Assembly: GCA_002470565.1 (NCBI GenBank)
Contig: DKMQ01000053.1
Coordinates: 9,557-20,876, forward strand
DNA length: 11,320 bases
Source of the DNA: Oceanospirillaceae bacterium UBA7410
Lineage (GTDB): Bacteria > Pseudomonadota > Gammaproteobacteria > Pseudomonadales > Balneatricaceae
Reading direction: 5' to 3'
The notes under the pieces: model-generated
Database searches by the model: none
Told to the model about the DNA's origin: nothing
What the model saw: only the letters and a program-made list of their open reading frames with translations
Shown here: positions 1 through 6,677 of the stretch, one piece after another
Layout of the letters: each line of letters starts with the position of its first letter
Position numbering within the stretch: position 1 is the stretch's first letter
Translations under genes and position numbers: made by a program

Positions 1-273
1 CCCATGGACTTGTCTGACGTGCAAAATCAGCTGCATGAAAATGCAAAGCTACAGATGCATGAACTAATTCAACAACACAACTTAGGTGAAGCAACTCAGT
101 TACTCGTATCAGGTCACATTCAGACAGAAGTTCACAAAGTCGCTAATGAACTCAGCACAGACCTAGTCATTGTAGGCAGCCATGGCCGCCACGGTCTCGC
201 CCTATTGCTGGGCTCGACCTCTAGCAGCATTCTTCACGGTGCCACCTGTGATGTGTTAGCGGTTAGAGTTTAA
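1..273 (+). CDS. Universal stress protein, UspA family (3' part only)
   Basis: The frame is open from the window edge and ends in TAA, so this is the C-terminal 90 codons or so of a protein that is usually about 140-150 aa. The ATG at position 4 is probably internal. The C-terminal half carries the UspA signature: TDLVIVGSHGRHG, then LLLGSTSSSILHGATCDVLAVRV with only short variation from the family pattern. The loop GSHG...GS (residues 58-71 counted from the ATG at 4) corresponds to the nucleotide-binding G-x2-G-x9-G(S/T) motif of ATP-binding Usps, but the last spacing is 8 rather than 9. Usps are small cytoplasmic alpha/beta proteins made under starvation and stress; the specific role of this copy cannot be told. 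Its end lies 3 bp from the end of convergent uup, with no hairpin terminator between them. The family call is firm. Confidence 0.9.
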   Translation, partial: PMDLSDVQNQLHENAKLQMHELIQQHNLGEATQLLVSGHIQTEVHKVANELSTDLVIVGSHGRHGLALLLGSTSSSILHGATCDVLAVRV

Positions 274-276
274 CCA

Positions 277-2178
277 CTAACCCTCTTGCATGGCTTCAAC
301 TTCTAACCATCTGTCCATACAGGTTTCAAGCTGAGCTTCTTGGGTTTCTAAGTGAGCCAGACGAGCATTCACATGATCTTGTCCTTTGCTGTAGAAATCA
401 GCATGACCAATTTCAATTTGCAACGCCTCAAGCTGCGCTTCAAGCTCCTCAATTTGGCCAGGCAATAAATCTAATTCCCGCTGTATTTTATAGCTCAACT
501 TGACCGCTGGCTTAGTTTTTTCTTTAGCTTTTAGTGGTGTTGCTGCCATACCTGTGGGTTTGCTGTTTCCCTGAACAGTGGGCGCTTGCAACCTGCCACC
601 ACGCCTCACCCAATCGCTATATCCACCAACAGAATCAGTAATATGGCCCTGCCCATCAAACACTAAGCACGAGGTGACTACGCGATCTAAGAAAGCACGA
701 TCGTGGCTTACCAACAAGACTGTACCTGGGTAGTTGGCAAGCATTTCTTCCAACAATTCCAAGGTTTCAATATCCAAATCATTAGTAGGCTCATCCAATA
801 CCAGCATATTTGACGGTTTACTAAACAAACGTGCCAGCAATAGTCGGTTACGTTCGCCACCTGACAAGCTACTCACAGGGCTACGAACACGCTTGGGGGA
901 AAACAAAAAGTCGCCCAAATAGCTCATTACATGACGATCTTTACCATTGATACTAATACTCTCACGGCCTTCAGCAAGGTTATCCATTACCGTTTTGGTA
1001 AGGTCTAGCTGGTCACGCAATTGGTCAAAATAAGCCACTTCTAACTTGGTGCCACGCTTAATTACACCCGAATTAGGCTCTAACTGACCCAAAATAAGCT
1101 TAAGTAAGGTAGATTTACCCACACCATTAGCACCCACTAAACCGATACGATCTAGCTTAAGCAAACTTAAGTCAAAATCTTTTATCAGCGTTTGCTCACC
1201 ATAACCATGACTCACGTTATCTAATTCGCAAACTAATTGGCCAGATTTAGCAGCTTGAGCATGCTGCAATTTAACATTGCCTTGACGCTCTCTTCGATCT
1301 CCACGCTCTTTGCGAAGAGATTCAAGTGCTCGTACACGCCCTTCGTTACGGGTGCGACGGGCTTTAATACCTTGTCTGATCCAGACTTCTTCTTGTGCTA
1401 ATTTTTTGTCAAACAATGCATTATGACGATCTTCTTCCATCAATTGTTGTTCGCGATACGCTAAAAATCGCTCATAGCCACCTGGAAAGTAGTTTAAGTG
1501 GCCACGATCAAGCTCTACAATTTTATTAGCCAATACTTGTAAAAAGCTACGATCGTGAGTGATGAATATGATGGCACCTGTAAACTCCAACAACTGTTTC
1601 TCAAGCCACTCAATAGCTAAAATATCTAAGTGGTTAGTGGGCTCATCTAATAACAACAAGGTGGGCTCGCTTACCAGTGCCCTAGCTAAAGCTACACGCC
1701 TTCTCCAGCCACCTGATAGCTGACTAAGCACTTGCGTACCATCAAGGCTGAGGCGAGTTAGAATACGCTCGACCTTAGTTTCCATTTGCCAACCATCCAG
1801 CTCATCAATTCGATGACTAGCGATTTCCAACTGTTTCATGGCTTTATCATCAAGTTCACCCATGGCAATTTCGTCGTAGCGTTTACGAATGTCGTAAACC
1901 TCGCCCATACCCATAGCCACTAACTCGCTTACACTTAAGTCTTCACGATCAGGTAAGTCTTGTTGAAGATAACCAATTTTACATGCTGGGCTGCGCCAAA
2001 CATTGCCACTGTCTGGTAGTTGCTCACCTACCAGTAATTTAATGAGGCTAGATTTACCTGCCCCGTTACGACCGATCAGACAAACTCGATCACCCGCATC
2101 AATTTGTAAATTGACATCGTCAAGTATTGCCACATCGCCGTAAGCAAGATGGACTTGTTGTAAACGTAATAAATTCAT
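277..2178 (-). CDS. uup: ABC-F family ATPase Uup
   Basis: The 633-aa product matches E. coli Uup in length and throughout. ATPase cassette 1 has Walker A GRNGAGKS at 36-43, signature LSGGW at 154-158, Walker B LLLLDEPTNHLD at 174-185 and the switch histidine H208. The inter-domain linker (about 245-310) contains the conserved stretches AQEEVWIRQGIKARRTRNEG and RVRALESLRKERGDRRE. Cassette 2 has Walker A GANGVGKS at 349-356, LSGGE at 438-442 and Walker B at 458-469. The C-terminal region from about 560 is the Uup-type coiled-coil DNA-binding domain, which distinguishes Uup from EttA, YbiT and YheS. There are no membrane segments, so this is a soluble translation- or DNA-associated ATPase and not a transporter. 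Uup is linked to ribosome assembly or rescue and to suppression of precise transposon excision. The start ATG has only a weak AGG upstream. It stands alone and divergent from tatD. Confidence 0.95.
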   Translation of the reverse strand: MNLLRLQQVHLAYGDVAILDDVNLQIDAGDRVCLIGRNGAGKSSLIKLLVGEQLPDSGNVWRSPACKIGYLQQDLPDREDLSVSELVAMGMGEVYDIRKRYDEIAMGELDDKAMKQLEIASHRIDELDGWQMETKVERILTRLSLDGTQVLSQLSGGWRRRVALARALVSEPTLLLLDEPTNHLDILAIEWLEKQLLEFTGAIIFITHDRSFLQVLANKIVELDRGHLNYFPGGYERFLAYREQQLMEEDRHNALFDKKLAQEEVWIRQGIKARRTRNEGRVRALESLRKERGDRRERQGNVKLQHAQAAKSGQLVCELDNVSHGYGEQTLIKDFDLSLLKLDRIGLVGANGVGKSTLLKLILGQLEPNSGVIKRGTKLEVAYFDQLRDQLDLTKTVMDNLAEGRESISINGKDRHVMSYLGDFLFSPKRVRSPVSSLSGGERNRLLLARLFSKPSNMLVLDEPTNDLDIETLELLEEMLANYPGTVLLVSHDRAFLDRVVTSCLVFDGQGHITDSVGGYSDWVRRGGRLQAPTVQGNSKPTGMAATPLKAKEKTKPAVKLSYKIQRELDLLPGQIEELEAQLEALQIEIGHADFYSKGQDHVNARLAHLETQEAQLETCMDRWLEVEAMQEG

Positions 2179-2441
2179 TAAAGGACCTAAAGGTAGGGCA
2201 AAATTTATCCACTACAATAGTATGGATAACGTATCAACTAAACTTCACTAATTATAACGTTTCTTATAGGCACTCAGATACTTAAAGCTTACAAAACCAG
2301 CAAAAGGATGATTATTAACGTTGCAACGGGTTAAATAATTGATCAATAATGGTCTTTAGTTGTTTAGTCTGCACAAGTGATAGCAAATATATTTTTTAAC
2401 CCCTTATTATTTTGCCCACAAAATACAAGAAGTCGCGATTA
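2179..2441. promoter_or_regulatory. Divergent uup/tatD intergenic region
   Basis: This gap must hold the promoters of both uup (leftward) and tatD (rightward). On the minus strand there is an exact TATAAT hexamer (complement of 2251-2256) about 75 bp from the uup start, but no good -35 at 16-18 bp upstream of it. On the plus strand the AT-rich stretch 2385-2399 could hold a tatD -10 (TATATT at 2388-2393), again without a convincing -35. I see no ORF or RNA gene. A hairpin inside it is listed separately. The promoter assignments are weak. Confidence 0.35.
2205..2229 (-). promoter_or_regulatory. Hairpin or dyad in the uup leader
   Basis: TTATCCA at 2205-2211 and TGGATAA at 2223-2229 are perfect inverted arms. 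Inside them TAC and GTA also pair across a 4-nt loop, which gives a 10-bp stem with one bulged base. It lies 26 nt upstream of the uup start codon, so it is either a structure in the uup 5' leader or an operator dyad. No U-tract follows on either strand, so it is unlikely to be a terminator. Function is not known. Confidence 0.45.
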
Positions 2442-3257
2442 ATGACGTTAAAACAAACCCAAATTACTGACATAGGTCTCAATTTAACTAACGAGCGATT
2501 TGATAAAGACCGCAAAGAAAGTTTACAAAGAGGACTTGAAGTGGGGGTGCATCGCCATATCATTACTGGCACCACATTGGCTACAAGCCAGAGTGCTCTC
2601 GAGCTCGCTTTAGATGATGCCTTGCCTTGTGAGCGCTATGCAACAGCTGGCTTTCACCCACATAATGCAAGTGAAAATAATCCCGCATCATGGCAACAAT
2701 TATCTGGGTTGTGGCAACATCCCAAAGTGGTCGCAATCGGAGAAACGGGATTAGATTTCAATCGCAATTTTTCCACCCCCAAACAACAACTTGATAGCTT
2801 TGAACTGCATTTACAAGCTGCAGTAGCACTGCAGCTGCCCTTATTTTTACACGAACGTGATGCACAAGATGAGTTTTTAGAGCTAGTTAGTCATTACCGT
2901 TGTGGTTTTAATAAAGCAGTGGTGCATTGCTTTACCGGCACCCAAGCCTTCTTGGTAAAGCTGATAGAGCTTGATCTGCACATTGGCATAACTGGATGGA
3001 TTTGCGATGAACGCCGTGGAGAGCACCTGCGTAGCGCCGTTAAACTAATACCTAACGATAGGCTCATGCTAGAAACCGATTCGCCATACCTTTTACCTAA
3101 AGATATGCGCCCCAAACCAAAATCTAGTCGCAATGAGCCTGCTTACTTGCCGTATATACTTCAACGCGTGGCACATTATCGAGTTCAAGACACTCAAGAG
3201 CTTGCACAACAAACAGAAGCTACCGTGAATGACTTTTTTGAAATTGGGCAGGATTAA
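2442..3257 (+). CDS. tatD: TatD family 3'-5' DNA exonuclease / Mg-dependent DNase
   Basis: The 271-aa product closely follows E. coli TatD. It starts with DIGLNLTNERFDKDR, which replaces the HxH motif of most TatD-family paralogues as in true TatD. Then come TAGFHPH (about 68-74), GETGLDFNRNFSTP (100-113, with the metal-binding Glu), FLHERDA (135-141), VHCFTGT (161-167), IGITGWICDERRG (181-193) and ETDSPYLLP (211-219). These supply the metal ligands of a TIM-barrel metal-dependent hydrolase. E. coli TatD is a cytoplasmic exonuclease on single-stranded DNA and is linked to DNA repair; despite its name it is not needed for Tat export. The frame opens further up at a TTG (2412), but the ATG at 2442 fits the family N-terminus and has a weak AAGAAG 9 bp upstream. 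No tatABC genes are adjacent. Its stop overlaps the end of the convergent glutaredoxin-like gene. Confidence 0.92.
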   Translation: MTLKQTQITDIGLNLTNERFDKDRKESLQRGLEVGVHRHIITGTTLATSQSALELALDDALPCERYATAGFHPHNASENNPASWQQLSGLWQHPKVVAIGETGLDFNRNFSTPKQQLDSFELHLQAAVALQLPLFLHERDAQDEFLELVSHYRCGFNKAVVHCFTGTQAFLVKLIELDLHIGITGWICDERRGEHLRSAVKLIPNDRLMLETDSPYLLPKDMRPKPKSSRNEPAYLPYILQRVAHYRVQDTQELAQQTEATVNDFFEIGQD

Positions 3258-3496
3258 AACTGGCTCACTGACAATGAATCAAAGGGCCAACACAACACCT
3301 GATTACTCTGGCAGCATCGCAGCACAGGGATCTTAATGCCATAAAGCTGCATTAATTCGTCACTTTCAGCTATATCTACCACGCTCACATCTACCTGCGT
3401 AAAGTCCAAACATTGGGCTAATAGCGCCTGCGCATCGTCACACAGATGACAGCCAGATGTGCCTAATAATTCGAGTTGACGTTTACTATTAGCCAT
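3254..3496 (-). CDS. Small glutaredoxin-like protein (DUF836-type thioredoxin fold)
   Basis: The 80-aa product begins with a beta strand (QLELLGTSGCHLC) carrying a CxxC redox motif, C16-H-L-C19. A helix follows (DDAQALLAQCL), then a second strand (QVDVSVVDIAESDELMQLYG) and IKIPVLRC with the cis-proline typical of thioredoxin folds. This is the layout of the DUF836/glutaredoxin-like family, small cytoplasmic proteins whose substrates are mostly unknown. I chose the ATG at 3496, 8 bp after the upstream regulator ends. A GTG at 3544 would extend it into that gene with a Cys-rich stretch that looks like out-of-frame translation. The Shine-Dalgarno is not obvious, so translation may be coupled to the upstream gene. 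It is the last gene of the leftward operon, and its stop overlaps that of tatD by 4 bp (TTAA). Confidence 0.8.
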   Translation of the reverse strand: MANSKRQLELLGTSGCHLCDDAQALLAQCLDFTQVDVSVVDIAESDELMQLYGIKIPVLRCCQSNQVLCWPFDSLSVSQF

Positions 3497-3504
3497 GGAT
3501 TTAG

Positions 3505-4053
3505 CTACACACTGGCAGGATTGTTCGCACTGACCACTACACACGGCTGATCTCCAACATTGCGGAAACGGTGAGGCTGTGAACTGCTAAAATAATAACC
3601 ATCGCCTGCATGCAATACTTCTACTTGTTCAGACACGGTCACTTCTAAGCAGCCACTAATAATAATACCTGCCTCTTCACCTTCATGGAGCAACATATCT
3701 GATCCAGTATCAGCACCTGGTGGATAAGTTTCATGTAATAAAGACAAACTACGTGGGTCGTGGTTATATCCTATTAAATGCATAGCCACGTTGCCTGAGC
3801 CCATATCTGGCAACTCACTACTTTTGTAAAAAACTTGCTGCTGAGCCGGCATATCTTCCACAAAAAACGCTTGTAACGACATAGGCACGCCATCCAGCAC
3901 TTTTTTCAAGGAGCTTACCGATGGGCTCACTCGATTTTGCTCAATGAGTGAAATAGTACTGTTGGTCACGCCGGCAAGCTTTGCCAATTCACGTTGTGAC
4001 AGGCCACGCTTTTTACGGACCACTTTAAGGCGTGCACCTACATCAAGACTCAT
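3505..4053 (-). CDS. PuuR-like transcriptional regulator (XRE-type HTH plus cupin)
   Basis: The 182-aa product has an N-terminal helix-turn-helix of the XRE/Cro type (about 6-60; GLSQRELAKLAGVTNSTIS, then IEQNRVSPSVSSLKKVL). A C-terminal cupin beta-barrel follows (about 105-178), with HEGEEAGIIISG at 123-134 and a later His at 161 as likely metal or ligand contacts. Overall it aligns well with E. coli PuuR, the repressor of putrescine utilisation, including ETYPPGADTG against the PuuR segment ETYQPGTTTG. No polyamine genes are nearby, so its ligand and regulon are unknown. I chose the ATG at 4053 because AGGA lies 8 bp upstream; an ATG at 4071 lacks a ribosome site. It overlaps the rmuC end by 11 bp, so it is co-transcribed and probably translationally coupled. 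Confidence 0.85.
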   Translation of the reverse strand: MSLDVGARLKVVRKKRGLSQRELAKLAGVTNSTISLIEQNRVSPSVSSLKKVLDGVPMSLQAFFVEDMPAQQQVFYKSSELPDMGSGNVAMHLIGYNHDPRSLSLLHETYPPGADTGSDMLLHEGEEAGIIISGCLEVTVSEQVEVLHAGDGYYFSSSQPHRFRNVGDQPCVVVSANNPASV

Positions 4054-5452
4054 CGGGTGAATCCTGTTCATCAGCGCGTTCGATCATCGCTTCAGGCAAT
4101 GCCTTTTTGGGCTGAATACCACCCAACTTGACAATGCTTTGGGCCCTATTGATCAAGTTGCCCCGACCAGAAGATAAGCGTTTATGGGCCGTATCATAGG
4201 CATCTTGAGCTCTCAAAAGGTGACTACCCATACTATCCATAGAAGTCACAAAATCGACCAATTTCTTATGCATCTCTTCGGCTTGGCGAGAGATTTCTTT
4301 GGCATTTTGGCTTTGGTGCTCATAGCGCCAAATATTGTGGATGGTACGCAATACCATTAACAAAGTAGCAGGGCTTACCAGCATGATGTTACTTTTCATA
4401 GCACTTACAAATAATTCTGAATCTGCCTGCAGAGCCAACATATAAGCAGACTCTATGGGAATAAACAATAGCACATAATCTAAGCTTGAAACCCCTTGCG
4501 CACTTTCATACGACTTACCACTTAGACCTTTAATATGAGCCCTTACTGACGCTAAATGTTCAGCCAAAGCGATACTGCGCTCAGCCTCATCTTGTGCATT
4601 TTGATAACGCTCGTAAGCGACCAGTGTGACTTTTGAATCCACTACCACATCTTTGTTTTCTGGCATGTGTATGACAACATCTGGCTGTAAGCGTTTGCCA
4701 TCAGTTTGAGTTAGGTTCACTTGAGTTTGGTATTCATGCCCTTTGCGCAGACCAGACTGTTCAAGCACTTGTTCCAACACCATTTCGCCCCAATTACCTT
4801 GGGCTTTATTGTCACCTTTTAGGGCCTTGGTGAGGTTAATAGCATCACTACTGAGCTTATTATTAAGCTCTAACAGACTATTTATTTGCTGAGTTAAACC
4901 CGCTCTATCACGTGCGTCTTTATCATAAACATCATCCACTTTTTTGCGAAAATCACCCAACTGCTGTTTTAATGGATTAAGTAAATGGCCTAATTGGTCC
5001 TGATTTTGGCTAGATAACTGGCTGGCTTGTTGCTTCAAGGAAGACTCTGCAAACTGTTTAAGATAGCCATCAAAAGCTTCTTTAGTTTGGGTTTGCTGCT
5101 GTAATTGTATTTGATGCGCATCATGCTGGGCATCAAGCTTGGCTTGCAAGCTTGCATTAGTCACTTTAGCTTGGCTTAGCTGTGATTGTAATTGGGTGTC
5201 TTGTTGCTTGGCGTCTTGTAATTGGTTTTCCAGAGTTTGTGACTGCTCATAAACTTGCTGATATTTAACTTCAAGCTGTGCTGTGGAAAGCTGCAGATCA
5301 ATTAACTTTTGCGCTGCCGCTGCCTTTAAGTCGTTATTTAAAGTGCTGCTTAACTCATTAGCTACATTAACATCAGTTGCGCGACGTCTAGCAAAAAAAA
5401 CAGCTGCCAACGTCATTAAACCTGCAATGATCCACGCTATATAATCCAGCAT
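4043..5452 (-). CDS. rmuC: DNA recombination protein RmuC
   Basis: The 469-aa product has the full RmuC architecture. There is one N-terminal membrane segment (about 3-21, followed by RRR). A long Gln-rich coiled coil spans about 30-205. The RmuC domain spans about 210-430, with GNWGEMVLEQVLEQSGLRKG at 219-238, a PD-(D/E)xK-like nuclease core (PDVVIHMP at 257-264, then VVVDSKV at 270-276), and YVLLFIPIE followed by SNIMLVSPATLL. RmuC limits inversions and rearrangements at repeats; the nuclease role is predicted from the fold. The frame can begin at a TTG (5470) overlapping the upstream gene, but the ATG at 5452 places the membrane helix at the N-terminus as usual. It begins 5 bp after the membrane-protein gene and ends inside the start of the PuuR-like gene. 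Confidence 0.93.
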   Translation of the reverse strand: MLDYIAWIIAGLMTLAAVFFARRRATDVNVANELSSTLNNDLKAAAAQKLIDLQLSTAQLEVKYQQVYEQSQTLENQLQDAKQQDTQLQSQLSQAKVTNASLQAKLDAQHDAHQIQLQQQTQTKEAFDGYLKQFAESSLKQQASQLSSQNQDQLGHLLNPLKQQLGDFRKKVDDVYDKDARDRAGLTQQINSLLELNNKLSSDAINLTKALKGDNKAQGNWGEMVLEQVLEQSGLRKGHEYQTQVNLTQTDGKRLQPDVVIHMPENKDVVVDSKVTLVAYERYQNAQDEAERSIALAEHLASVRAHIKGLSGKSYESAQGVSSLDYVLLFIPIESAYMLALQADSELFVSAMKSNIMLVSPATLLMVLRTIHNIWRYEHQSQNAKEISRQAEEMHKKLVDFVTSMDSMGSHLLRAQDAYDTAHKRLSSGRGNLINRAQSIVKLGGIQPKKALPEAMIERADEQDSPDES

Positions 5453-5457
5453 AATAG

Positions 5458-5841
5458 TTAAGCCATCCAACCTTGAATCATAGGAATAAGCCCCACTAAA
5501 GCCAAGCCAGTATAAACAACACTACCTACTTTTGGCTTTAATATTCGACGCAATAAAATATGGTACACAGCAGGAAAACTCACTATTAAAAAGCTCACCG
5601 GTATCCACCACATAAGATTTTGGCCACCATAAACTAAACTTGCAATAAGCACTATGGCAGCGATATTTCCAGCGGCTAAGTAAACACCAGACACAGTGCT
5701 ATTGGTGTGCGTATCTACTGCGCCATCTGTCTCTAGGGTTTTTTGGTTTTGGGTGAGTACATCATGACTAACTTGGCGTGCGCTAAGCGCTGCACCCATA
5801 GCAAAAGCACCCGCAAAGGTGAAAATATAAATAGGTTCCAT
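5458..5841 (-). CDS. Uncharacterised small inner-membrane protein
   Basis: I do not recognise this 127-aa protein. It shows four hydrophobic stretches: about 4-20, 52-71, 76-96 and 106-126. Between the first two is a polar loop with several Gln, Asp and Thr residues, and a basic turn (LLRRILKPK, 96-104) lies before the last helix. By the positive-inside rule that basic turn is probably cytoplasmic. The start is well supported: GGAAAG lies 6 bp before the ATG. It follows the 210-aa gene by 48 bp and precedes rmuC by 5 bp. This suggests joint expression with rmuC, which is itself membrane-anchored; a physical link is only a guess. Confidence 0.75.
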   Translation of the reverse strand: MEPIYIFTFAGAFAMGAALSARQVSHDVLTQNQKTLETDGAVDTHTNSTVSGVYLAAGNIAAIVLIASLVYGGQNLMWWIPVSFLIVSFPAVYHILLRRILKPKVGSVVYTGLALVGLIPMIQGWMA

Positions 5842-5889
5842 GTGCGTCTTTCCAGAGGGTCGGTAACGGTGTGTATCATGGTAACAAAA

Positions 5890-6522
5890 TTAATGCAGCG
5901 CTTCACCCAACGCAGGACGTTTTGATCGCAGCAAGTCAAATTGTTTACGTAACTCAATAAGGGGTTTGAGTCCGTGGTCTAAAGGATCTTCTGGTAAATC
6001 TAGCCAGTTGACGCTATGTATGCGCGTCATAAGATCGTATTCGCCAACTATGGCATCTAAAAACATAAGTGCTGCATCGGTTTGAGGAGCATCTTCAAGA
6101 ATAGGCAGCTCTTCTAGATATAAATCTAAATGCAATTCTTCACCAATATTACGCAAACCAAAAAATAATTCGTCCAGTTCTAGCACAGCATCGCCAATTT
6201 CTATGGCTTCTGGAATATGCTCTACTCTGGGATTAAAGGCCATCACTTTGATCTGGCTCAGCTGAGGAGCCGCAGCCACCAGAAACAGCACAGTATCAAT
6301 ACTTTGGTTGTACCCATCACAACCAAACACAAGCTCAATCCCTGTCCCTGCTTCATCACGGGCACAAAAAACCGTCAGATGAGGGTCTATATAGGATAAC
6401 TGATCTTGCACTTCTTCTAGCAATTCTTGCGCTAAAACAGATTCTTCATTCACTAAGCTAAGAAGTTGATCTGCATTATCACTTACAAGTTGCCAAAAAT
6501 TTTGTATGGGAGAATCGTTCAT
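5890..6522 (-). CDS. Uncharacterised acidic cytoplasmic protein
   Basis: I do not recognise this 210-aa protein. It has no signal peptide, membrane segment or known catalytic motif that I can see. It is strongly acidic, with segments such as EEVQDQLSYID, AIEIGDAVLELDELFFG and LDLYLEELPILED. The N-terminal third looks helical (FWQLVSDNADQLLSLV). The middle alternates short strands (LTVFCARD, GIELVFGCDG, TVLFLVAAAP, IKVMAFNP), suggesting a compact alpha/beta fold. Near the C-terminus, FLDAIVGEYDLMTRIHSVNW reads as a well-ordered region. The start has GAAGG 6 bp before the ATG. It is the first gene of the leftward operon with rmuC, just downstream of the rpsA terminator. Coding status is supported by length, the start signal and its place in the operon. 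Confidence 0.72.
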   Translation of the reverse strand: MNDSPIQNFWQLVSDNADQLLSLVNEESVLAQELLEEVQDQLSYIDPHLTVFCARDEAGTGIELVFGCDGYNQSIDTVLFLVAAAPQLSQIKVMAFNPRVEHIPEAIEIGDAVLELDELFFGLRNIGEELHLDLYLEELPILEDAPQTDAALMFLDAIVGEYDLMTRIHSVNWLDLPEDPLDHGLKPLIELRKQFDLLRSKRPALGEALH

Positions 6523-6556
6523 AACACGCCTTCAATACTAAAAAAGCACCACTAGT

Positions 6557-6580
6557 TGGCATCCATACCAGCGTGGCATC
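6557..6580. repeat. Short direct repeat upstream of the 210-aa gene
   Basis: TGGCATC occurs at 6557-6563 and again at 6574-6580, 17 bp apart start to start. It lies between the rpsA terminator and the first gene of the leftward operon, where a promoter is expected. No convincing -35/-10 pair could be picked nearby. It could be a binding site or chance. Confidence 0.25.
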
Positions 6581-6602
6581 TTTTACATCCTGTATATAAC
6601 GT

Positions 6603-6632
6603 AAAAGGGGAGTGCCTAAACACTCCCCTTTT
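6603..6632 (-). terminator. Intrinsic terminator of rpsA
   Basis: A perfect 12-bp inverted repeat, AAAAGGGGAGTG / CACTCCCCTTTT, has a 6-nt loop (6615-6620). On the minus strand it lies 45 nt after the rpsA stop and ends in a 4-T run. On the plus strand the T run is 6 long, so it could act in both directions. It separates highly expressed rpsA from the operon that begins at 6522. Confidence 0.9.
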
Positions 6633-6677
6633 TTAAAGCACTAATTAAAGCGCTGATTCAAATACAGATTTTGCAGC

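Noticed and set aside
2412..2441. Ten-codon N-terminal extension of TatD from a TTG
   Set aside because: TatD proteins begin shortly before the DIGLNLT segment, and the ATG at 2442 gives the normal length.
3497..3544. Cys-rich N-terminal extension of the glutaredoxin-like protein from a GTG
   Set aside because: It lies wholly in the coding end of the PuuR-like gene apart from a few bases, and the cysteines come from reading that gene out of frame.
5733..5957. 74-codon minus-strand and 60-codon plus-strand frames around the start of the 127-aa membrane protein
   Set aside because: They overlap well-supported genes on both sides, lack ribosome sites and show no plausible domain.
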